NCBI GenBank assembly: GCA_035528715.1
Contig: DATKYB010000139.1
Span: forward strand, 1-11,330
Length of the DNA: 11,330 nt
Reading direction: 5' to 3'
DNA from: Nitrospinota bacterium
Lineage (GTDB): Bacteria; JADFOP01; DATKYB01
A model generated the notes under the pieces. That model did not search any database. It was given only the letters and a program-made list of their open reading frames with translations, and had not been told where the DNA came from. The position numbers were made by a program, and so were the translations under genes. Positions 6,041 to 11,330 of the stretch are shown here, in pieces. How positions within the stretch are numbered: position 1 is the stretch's first letter; each line of letters starts with the position of its first letter.

Positions 6041-6763
6041 ATGGCAAGAAAGAGGAAAAGTTATGATGGCGGTGGAGGCTCATCTTTTACGGTTCTCTTT
6101 ACGTCTTTAAGCGTTATCCTCCTTGCCTTTTTTATTTTACTTAACTCAATGGCGGTCATTGATAGACAAAAGGTGAGAAAGGCCTTAGGATCAATGCTGG
6201 GAAGTTTTGGAATATTATCTGGTGGATTTTTATTTGAAAGGGGGACAGGTTTATTGCCTTTTGCTTCACCAATAGTAAAAAAGGAGATGGACTTTCAAGA
6301 TACTCTTTCTGATCTAGAAAAGTACTTGGTAGAATCAGGAATGGGTGATGATGCTTCCATTGAGCAAAGCAAACAAGGGGTCGTGATTACCATTGCTTCT
6401 AAGGTCATGTTCTCTTCAGGGAGTGCAGATGTAGATCCTAAGGCCTATAAGATTTTTGACAGGATTTCTAAACTCATTAAAGTGACCAAAAATCATGTCA
6501 GAATAGAGGGGCATACTGACAATGTGCCGATAAAGACAGATAAATTTCCTTCTAACTGGGAGCTATCTACTGCGAGGGCTGTAAGCGTCCTTCGATATAT
6601 ATTGAGCAAAGAAGACATATCGCCAGATCGCTTTTCTGCAGTCGGATATGGGGAATATTATCCATTAGTAAAGAACAATACTCTAGAAAATCGAGCAAAA
6701 AATAGAAGGGTGAATATTGTGTTTATTGGGGACATAGAAGAGGTGGAGAGTGGCAAGGAATAA
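6041..6763 (+). CDS. MotB-like OmpA-family protein lacking the ion-carrying Asp
   Basis: The 240-residue product has MotB architecture: a basic then Gly-rich N-terminus (GGGG at 10-13), one membrane helix at about 16-38, a juxtamembrane plug-like segment (IDRQKVRKALGSMLGSFG), and an OmpA/MotB peptidoglycan-binding domain at about 115-228 with RIEGHTDNVPI, SNWELSTARA and NRRVNIVF. However, the essential MotB Asp (E. coli Asp32) is replaced: FTSLSVILLAFF has Ser22 where the next gene has FSDLLTLMLTFF with Asp22, and no other acidic residue lies in the helix. The first 50 residues of the two proteins align without gaps. It may form a structural or regulatory partner in the stator, or a heterodimer with the downstream MotB. 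ATG 6041 follows AAGGA at 6030-6034. The wall-binding residues appear intact, so it does not look like a decayed gene. Confidence 0.88.
   Translation: MARKRKSYDGGGGSSFTVLFTSLSVILLAFFILLNSMAVIDRQKVRKALGSMLGSFGILSGGFLFERGTGLLPFASPIVKKEMDFQDTLSDLEKYLVESGMGDDASIEQSKQGVVITIASKVMFSSGSADVDPKAYKIFDRISKLIKVTKNHVRIEGHTDNVPIKTDKFPSNWELSTARAVSVLRYILSKEDISPDRFSAVGYGEYYPLVKNNTLENRAKNRRVNIVFIGDIEEVESGKE
6500..6528 (+). repeat. 29-base direct repeat, copy 1 (inside the Asp-less motB-like gene)
   Basis: These 29 bases, encoding the RIEGHTDNVP peptidoglycan-binding motif, are identical base for base to 7233-7261 in the following motB gene, 733 bases downstream. Flanking bases differ. It may reflect local gene conversion or strong codon constraint on a conserved motif. 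Confidence 0.85.
6740..6743 (+). promoter_or_regulatory. Ribosome site supporting the GTG start of motB
   Basis: GAGG at 6740-6743 lies 6 bases before GTG 6750. A competing site, GAGGGG at 6768-6773, lies 6 bases before ATG 6780 and is the stronger match. Both starts are in the same frame, so the motB product would be 239 or 229 residues. Confidence 0.45.
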
Positions 6764-7469
6764 GGTTGAGGGGAAAAAAATGGATAAGAATGCCTGGATG
6801 GTTACCTTTTCAGACCTCTTAACCCTCATGTTGACCTTTTTTGTTATGCTGTTGACCATGTCTTCAATGGATGTCAAGAAGATCAGAAGCGCCTTTGGTT
6901 TTTTTACAGGTATCCTTGGACCTCTAGAATTAGGGGCTAGCGGAGAGATTTCCAAGATAGTTATAATCCCCCCCTTAGACCTCCCGATAAATACCTCTTT
7001 ATTTGAGGGAGGGATTCAGAGAAAAAATGAGTCAGAGATTGAACAGATAAAGGCAGGTCTCAAGGGTAAAGGTCTAGAAAAAAAGGTTAAGATCCGTTTA
7101 GAAAAAAGGGGTTTGGTTTTAACTTTTTCTGAAAACATATTATTTGAGCCAGGTTCAGCACAGGTAAACTCTTCTTCTATTTCTGTACTCAAGGATCTAA
7201 GCTCAGTTTTAAGGAATTCAGCCTTAGCTCTTAGAATAGAGGGGCATACTGACAATGTGCCTATTAAAACACCTTTATTTCAATCCAACTGGGAGTTATC
7301 CATAGCAAGGGCTATCAATATTTTAAAATATCTTGAAGAAACCGGAAAGATCCCCCCTGGAAGGCTTTCAGCAGCAGGGTATGGAGATTCTAAGCCCTTG
7401 CTTCCTAACAATACTGCGGGGAGAAGGGCAAGAAACAGAAGGGTAGAATTTGTCTTGTTCAGCAGATAA
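6750..7469 (+). CDS. motB: Flagellar motor stator protein MotB (Asp-containing)
   Basis: MotB supplies the ion-binding Asp of the stator and anchors it to peptidoglycan. The product has one membrane helix at about 17-38 with the conserved TFSDLLTLMLTFF (Asp22, equivalent to E. coli Asp32), then a plug-like segment and a linker, and an OmpA domain at about 120-238 with RIEGHTDNVPIKT, SNWELSIARA, AAGYGDSKPL and ARNRRVEFVLF. The GTG at 6750 is chosen (239 residues) because MARNK then mirrors MARKRK of the upstream paralog and aligns without gaps; it overlaps that gene by 14 bases, allowing coupled translation. ATG 6780, with its better ribosome site, is a real alternative. Short for MotB (E. coli 308). 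The clear Asp makes it the most likely ion-conducting partner of MotA. Confidence 0.93.
   Translation: MARNKVEGKKMDKNAWMVTFSDLLTLMLTFFVMLLTMSSMDVKKIRSAFGFFTGILGPLELGASGEISKIVIIPPLDLPINTSLFEGGIQRKNESEIEQIKAGLKGKGLEKKVKIRLEKRGLVLTFSENILFEPGSAQVNSSSISVLKDLSSVLRNSALALRIEGHTDNVPIKTPLFQSNWELSIARAINILKYLEETGKIPPGRLSAAGYGDSKPLLPNNTAGRRARNRRVEFVLFSR
7233..7261 (+). repeat. 29-base direct repeat, copy 2 (inside motB)
   Basis: This is the second copy of the identical 29-base stretch, lying in the OmpA-type domain of motB. Both copies are in the same reading frame, so recombination between them would fuse the N-terminal half of the first protein to the C-terminal end of the second without a frameshift. 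Confidence 0.85.
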
Positions 7470-7528
7470 TTCTATCCGTTTTTTTCAATAGAGGTTTCTT
7501 TAAAACTTTTTATTAGAGGAGAAATAAG

Positions 7529-8029
7529 ATGGTTGCTGCAAAGGAAGAAAATATAGAAGAGGAGGTTTCTCAAAAGGGGGGCTCTTTCTTTAAGTGGGTT
7601 GTTCTTCTTATGCTCTTTTTTCTCATAGCCGGTTCAGGAGGATTCTTTGCATGGTATAAGTTTTTTAGAGAACCGACTCAGATAAAGGTTACCGAGAAAA
7701 AAGAGACAAAGAAAATCGAAGATACCCTCGGTATTATTTTTCCACTTGAGACCTTTATCGTAAATCTTTCAGAAGATACAGGGAAAAGGTATTTAAAGAC
7801 AACCTTAGAACTAGAATTACCTGATCTGGGCTCGAAAGAAGAAGTAGAAAAAAGGAAAGCACAAATAAGGGATAATCTATTGGTCTTGCTTAGCAGTAAG
7901 TCTTTTAGTGATATCAATACAATTAAAGGAAAGTATAAGCTGAAGGATGAAATCATCACCAGATTAAATGCTATCCTAGTTAATGGAAAGGTTAAACAGG
8001 TATATTTTACAGAATTTGTCATTCAGTAA
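7529..8029 (+). CDS. fliL: Flagellar basal-body-associated protein FliL
   Basis: FliL is a single-pass inner-membrane protein that surrounds or supports stator units and influences torque and swarming. The 166-residue product has a short acidic cytoplasmic N-terminus, a membrane helix at about 23-43, then a periplasmic domain with the family-typical FPLETFIVNLSED, RYLKTTLELEL and terminal VKQVYFTEFVIQ. Length is usual for FliL. ATG 7529 follows GAGGAG at 7516-7521. It lies 59 bases after motB, a gap that shows no convincing terminator or promoter, and 20 bases before fliM. The order motB-fliL-fliM-fliN is standard. Confidence 0.94.
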   Translation: MVAAKEENIEEEVSQKGGSFFKWVVLLMLFFLIAGSGGFFAWYKFFREPTQIKVTEKKETKKIEDTLGIIFPLETFIVNLSEDTGKRYLKTTLELELPDLGSKEEVEKRKAQIRDNLLVLLSSKSFSDINTIKGKYKLKDEIITRLNAILVNGKVKQVYFTEFVIQ

Positions 8030-8049
8030 AAAATTAAGGGGAGAAGAAT

Positions 8050-9036
8050 ATGAGCCAGGTTTTAAGCCAAGATGAGGTTGATGCTCTACTTAAAGGTATA
8101 TCTGATGGAGAAGTTGGAGCAGAAACAGATGAGCCTATTGATGAGTCAGGAATCACTTCTTATGACCTGACAAGGGGACGGGTCATCAGGGGAAGGATGC
8201 CTACCTTAGAGGTCATTAATCAGAGATTTGCAAGAGAATTTCGTACTTCCTTATCAAATATCCTTAGGAGAACAGTAGATATAAATGTTTTAGCAACAGA
8301 GACGATGAAATTCGAGGATTTCTTTAAAAGCCTTCCTGTGCCAACAAGTATTCATATTGTTCGTCTCGAGAATTTAAGGGGTACTGCTCTCGTTGTATTA
8401 GAATCCAGACTGGTCTTTACTATTATAGATGCGCTCTTTGGTGGAACAGGAGCAGGCACTACCAAGATTGAAGGAAAGGATTTTACCGCAATTGAAGACA
8501 AGGTAATGAAAAGAATCGTTCATAGATTAATAGAGGTTTTAGAAGAATCATGGAAAAATTTTCATAAGATAGGTATAAAATTTTTAAGATCTGAGATCAA
8601 TCCGCAATTTGCCATTATCGTTCCTCCTACTGATGTCGTTGTAGTGATTTCCTTCGAGGTCGAGTTGGAACAGTCAACAGGTAATATCACATTATGCATT
8701 CCTTATTCAACAATAGAGCCAATAAAAGAGAAGCTATCCGCAGGATTTCAGAGTGACCAATTAGGGACGGATCAATCATGGTTATCACGGATTAAAGAAC
8801 ATCTGAAAAGAGTTCCAGCAAATATCACTGTAGAATTAGGAAGGTCAGAGATAAAGGGAAGGGAGCTTTTAAATCTTCAGGTTGGGGATGTAATCCAATT
8901 AGAAAAGGATTGTACAGATGAGTTGGACGTAAGGGTAGAAGAGAACCTTAAATTTAGAGGTTATCCCGGGATTTTAAAGGGAAATAAGGCTCTTCAAATA
9001 TCATCAATTTTTATGGAAGGAGAAAATATAAAATGA
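8050..9036 (+). CDS. fliM: Flagellar motor switch protein FliM
   Basis: FliM is the middle-layer protein of the C-ring switch: it binds CheY-P, FliG and FliN and sets rotation direction. The 328-residue product starts MSQVLSQDEVDALL, the N-terminal CheY-P-binding motif (EVDALL at 9-14). A central domain follows with TSLSNILRR, VPTSIHIVRLENLRG and the GGxG loop as GGTGAG at 131-136, which contacts FliG. A C-terminal SpoA-type domain at about 253-322 (ANITVELGRSEIKGRELLNL...DVIQL) contacts FliN. Length is close to the E. coli 334. ATG 8050 follows a GGGGAGAAG ribosome site. Its stop overlaps the fliN start by 4 bases (ATGA). An intact CheY-binding motif implies that rotation is under chemotaxis control, although no che gene is in the window. 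Confidence 0.96.
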   Translation: MSQVLSQDEVDALLKGISDGEVGAETDEPIDESGITSYDLTRGRVIRGRMPTLEVINQRFAREFRTSLSNILRRTVDINVLATETMKFEDFFKSLPVPTSIHIVRLENLRGTALVVLESRLVFTIIDALFGGTGAGTTKIEGKDFTAIEDKVMKRIVHRLIEVLEESWKNFHKIGIKFLRSEINPQFAIIVPPTDVVVVISFEVELEQSTGNITLCIPYSTIEPIKEKLSAGFQSDQLGTDQSWLSRIKEHLKRVPANITVELGRSEIKGRELLNLQVGDVIQLEKDCTDELDVRVEENLKFRGYPGILKGNKALQISSIFMEGENIK

Positions 9037-9533
9037 GCGAAAAAGAAGTAAAAGAGAATTCTAAAAAGACAGAAGCTAAGGTCAACCAGCCAGAGCAGGA
9101 AGAGAAACAGAATGAGCCTAATAAGCCTGAAGCAGAAGCGAAAGAAGAAGGTGATATAAACTGGGAGGATGACAAGGAAGATATTCCAGAAGATTCAGGG
9201 CTTAAAGACTTAACCCAAGAGAAGGATAAAGAAGGCCTTTCTCATCTGGAAAAGAAAGGAACAGGAAATGAGAAGAGAAACCTCGATTTTATACTCGATA
9301 TTCCATTACAGATTACTGTTGAATTGGGACGGACAAAAATGTTGATCAATGAGCTCTTGCAATTGGGCCAAGGTTCAATCGTAGAGTTAAATAAATTAGC
9401 AGGTGAGCCCATGGAAGTCTATGTTAATGACAAGTTAGTGGCCAGAGGAGAGGTAGTGGTAGTTAATGAGAAGTTTGCCATTCGCCTGACAGATATAGTC
9501 AGCCTCATGGAAAGGGTTGAAAATCTTAAATAG
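9033..9533 (+). CDS. fliN: Flagellar motor switch protein FliN with long charged N-terminal extension
   Basis: FliN forms the base of the C-ring and helps dock export complexes (FliH). The 166-residue product has a C-terminal SpoA domain at about 86-160: DFILDIPLQITVELGRTKML, then LLQLGQGSIVELNKLAGEP and VNDKLVARGEVVVVNEKFAIR. The preceding 80 residues are low-complexity, rich in Glu, Lys, Asp, Asn and Gln, and likely disordered; this makes it somewhat longer than E. coli FliN (137). The extension lacks a CheY-binding EIDALL-type motif or a CheC-like phosphatase domain, so it is FliN rather than the FliY form. ATG 9033 overlaps fliM by 4 bases (translational coupling), and GGAGA in the fliM end (GGAAGGAGAAA) serves as ribosome site. 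fliO follows after 26 bases. Confidence 0.94.
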   Translation: MSEKEVKENSKKTEAKVNQPEQEEKQNEPNKPEAEAKEEGDINWEDDKEDIPEDSGLKDLTQEKDKEGLSHLEKKGTGNEKRNLDFILDIPLQITVELGRTKMLINELLQLGQGSIVELNKLAGEPMEVYVNDKLVARGEVVVVNEKFAIRLTDIVSLMERVENLK

Positions 9534-9559
9534 AAGTTTTTCAAAAGAGAGATATTTAT

Positions 9560-10858
9560 ATGAAAAGATTTTCCTTAATAATTTTTCCTGTTGTGTTTTT
9601 TTATATTTTGCATGGATATGGCTATGCACAAAAGCCTTCTAAAGTGGGATTAGAAACAAAAAATTATCTAAAAAATTTAAAAATCAATTCAAGTGAAAAA
9701 GATGTAAATGTAATTATAGAGTTCAGTAAAGATTTACATGTAACCGACAAAAAAATCAGACCTCATGAAAAATCATTATATATGGAATTGCCGAATCTCT
9801 ATATCAATTCTTCAAAGCGTCTTTTTAAGGTTAATGATACACTGTTGTCACAAATCTTTATTTATCAAAAACCTCAGCCCCAACAGGGATTAGTATTTCA
9901 TCTTTCCCTTTTGAAGAAAATAGATAGCGAAAAGGATGTTTCAGTATCAATTAGTAAAAACAAATTACTATTAAATATTAAAAGAACATCTACCGAAAAA
10001 AAAGTTTTAGGGAAAAAGGATAATGAAATTTTACCAAAGGAAACTGTTGCAGATAATATAAGAAACACAGAAGAGATAGATGAAACTATTATTAAAAATA
10101 AGGCTGATGAGACAAAGGGAAGTGCTGTAAAGGAAGCTTCAGTTTCAAAATTAGACGAGGTGGAATTAGTTGATAACCTAGAGGAGTTTTCAAAAGAATC
10201 AGAAAAAAAATTAATCGATTCAATTGTTACGAGCAAAGCGGATAGCGAAGAGAGGCTATTGGATGAGATTGGACTCAACAAAGAGAAATCGGTAAGCCCT
10301 CATAAGATTGAAGAAAATCCTGATATTGGGCTTCCGATTCTTTTTGAAAAGGGTAGAGAGAAAAGGGATGTAAAAAGAAGTGAGTATGAAAAAATAAGTA
10401 CCAATCCTTTAGAGAGATTTCACGAAACAACACTTCCTAATATTTCTTCAACCGCTATAAGGGTCTTTATAGCCTTATCATTAATTCTGGCAGTAATATT
10501 AATCATCGGTTTTTTGTTTAAAAAATATTTACTTAAAAACAGTGGCCTTTTGTGGAACAAAAAGTTAGTCAAGGTTCTTTCATCAAGCTATATAGGAAAT
10601 AAAAAGAGTATATCACTGGTTCAAGTAGGAAATGAAGTACTCGTCTTGGGTATATCCCCAAATAATATTTCAATGCTGACAAAGTTAGAAGATAAAGACC
10701 TTAGAGAAAAAATCACCGATAAGAAGAACAAAGGAAGCCTCTTTTCAAAAGAATTGAGTAAATATTATCGGCACTTTGATAGGGAAGATCAAAGGAATCG
10801 TATAGATAATATAGCTGGGAATATTAGAGAAAAAGTCAAAGGATACAAGAGGCTATAG
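9560..10858 (+). CDS. fliO: FliO-type flagellar export component with large exported N-terminal (AMIN-like) domain
   Basis: FliO is a small membrane protein that helps assemble the FliP/FliQ/FliR export gate. Here the 432-residue product is several times longer than usual. Residues 1-23 look like a signal peptide (MKRFSLIIFPVVFFYILHGY, then GYAQ). Residues about 36-142 alternate short beta-type strands (VNVIIEF, SLYMELPNLYI, LVFHLSLLKKI, VSVSISKNKLLLNIKR) in the pattern of an AMIN domain. Residues 143-295 are a charged, probably disordered linker. A membrane helix lies at about 299-320, followed by the true FliO core at about 334-378 (KLVKVLSSSYIGNKKSISLVQVGNEVLVLGIS). Position between fliN and fliP supports the call. 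The AMIN assignment rests on pattern only. The ribosome site is weak (AGAGAG about 8-9 bases before ATG 9560). Confidence 0.82.
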   Translation: MKRFSLIIFPVVFFYILHGYGYAQKPSKVGLETKNYLKNLKINSSEKDVNVIIEFSKDLHVTDKKIRPHEKSLYMELPNLYINSSKRLFKVNDTLLSQIFIYQKPQPQQGLVFHLSLLKKIDSEKDVSVSISKNKLLLNIKRTSTEKKVLGKKDNEILPKETVADNIRNTEEIDETIIKNKADETKGSAVKEASVSKLDEVELVDNLEEFSKESEKKLIDSIVTSKADSEERLLDEIGLNKEKSVSPHKIEENPDIGLPILFEKGREKRDVKRSEYEKISTNPLERFHETTLPNISSTAIRVFIALSLILAVILIIGFLFKKYLLKNSGLLWNKKLVKVLSSSYIGNKKSISLVQVGNEVLVLGISPNNISMLTKLEDKDLREKITDKKNKGSLFSKELSKYYRHFDREDQRNRIDNIAGNIREKVKGYKRL

Positions 10859-10880
10859 AACTTTTGGAGAATGTTTCTGC

Positions 10881-11330
10881 ATGAATAATAAAAAAATGAG
10901 GAAATATGCCTACGCCCTATTCATACTTTTGGCTTCTTTAATGTTTTTAATCAATACTGGTGTTGCATGGTCTAAACCTATCTCTCTTCCCTCTGTTAGT
11001 ATTAATTTTGGAGAGGAAGGGGGTTCGGAAGAATTGGCTACCACGATTAAAATTGTTTTATTACTGACCGTATTATCTCTTGCTCCTTCTATTATTATCA
11101 TGTTGACATCCTTTGCCAGAATTGTCATTGTTTTGGGTTTCCTTCGTCAAGCCATGGGTACGCAGCAGATGCCGCCAAATCATGTAATCATAGGATTATC
11201 TCTTTTTCTTACCTTTTTTATTATGTCACCGGTATGGCAAAAAATTAATACACAAGCCGTACAGCCCTATATGTCAAAAGAGATAACCCAGGGACAGGCA
11301 TGGGAAGCTGCTATACAGCCTATAAGAGAG
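10881..11330 (+). CDS. fliP: Flagellar biosynthetic protein FliP (3' end outside window)
   Basis: FliP is the main pore-forming subunit of the FliPQR export gate in the basal body. The 150 visible residues start with a probable signal peptide (hydrophobic about 11-29, ending near GVAWS), then the highly conserved FliP block: LLTVLSLAPSIIIMLTSFAR, IVIVLGFLRQAMGTQQMPPN and GLSLFLTFFIMSPVW. The window stops inside the gene, losing roughly the last 100 residues of an expected 245-260; this is a window edge and not a truncation. ATG 10881 is favoured over in-frame ATG 10896, with GGAG at 10866-10869 as a distant ribosome site (11-base gap). It lies 22 bases after fliO. fliQ, fliR, flhB and flhA would be expected next. 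Confidence 0.95.
   Translation, partial: MNNKKMRKYAYALFILLASLMFLINTGVAWSKPISLPSVSINFGEEGGSEELATTIKIVLLLTVLSLAPSIIIMLTSFARIVIVLGFLRQAMGTQQMPPNHVIIGLSLFLTFFIMSPVWQKINTQAVQPYMSKEITQGQAWEAAIQPIRE

Noticed and set aside
6041-6763. Asp-less motB-like gene as a pseudogene
   Set aside because: The frame is full length with a good ribosome site and intact OmpA-domain motifs, so decay is unlikely.
7470-7528. Possible terminator or promoter between motB and fliL
   Set aside because: It has T runs but no stable inverted repeat, and no -24/-12 or convincing -35/-10 pair.

Overview
The window is one continuous block of flagellar genes, all on the + strand, from an AT-rich bacterium. The order is fliJ - motE-like - fliK - flgD - flgE - motA - motB-like (no ion-carrying Asp) - motB - fliL - fliM - fliN - fliO - fliP (cut by the window end). 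This order, the sigma-54-type promoters, the AGGAGG-type ribosome sites and the signal-peptide proteins fit a diderm such as a Desulfobacterota/Nitrospirota-type lineage. The taxonomic placement is inferred from gene order only and is not firm. There are no mobile elements, tRNA/rRNA genes, CRISPR arrays or credible genes on the - strand.

Layout. (1) 102-1111: fliJ and a MotE/YlxF-type protein, probably the tail of an upstream flagellar transcript. A weak hairpin follows. (2) 1248-4963: a consensus -24/-12 (sigma-54) promoter leads fliK-flgD-flgE (hook-length ruler, hook cap, hook subunit), closed by a strong, almost loop-free terminator after flgE. (3) 4964-5257: a 294-base non-coding stretch with small inverted and direct repeats, then a second -24/-12 promoter just before motA. 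(4) 5258-11330: motA, two adjacent motB-type genes, fliL, the switch genes fliM and fliN (4-base overlap), a long fliO and the start of fliP. No strong internal terminator is visible, so this looks like one operon for stator, C-ring and export gate running off the right edge.

How the genes work together. FliJ, FliO and FliP belong to the flagellar type III export machine. FlgD, FlgE and FliK build the hook and measure its length. MotA and the MotB proteins form the stator, FliL modulates it, and FliM/FliN form the switch ring that receives stator torque and CheY-P. The paired sigma-54 promoters suggest that hook and motor operons are switched on together by a flagellar enhancer-binding protein.

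Most interesting points. The first MotB paralog has Ser exactly where the second has the proton/sodium-carrying Asp, suggesting a catalytically silent partner subunit. FliO carries a large exported N-terminal domain resembling AMIN. A palindromic, repeat-bearing region lies at enhancer distance upstream of the motA promoter. The two motB genes share a 29-base identical stretch.
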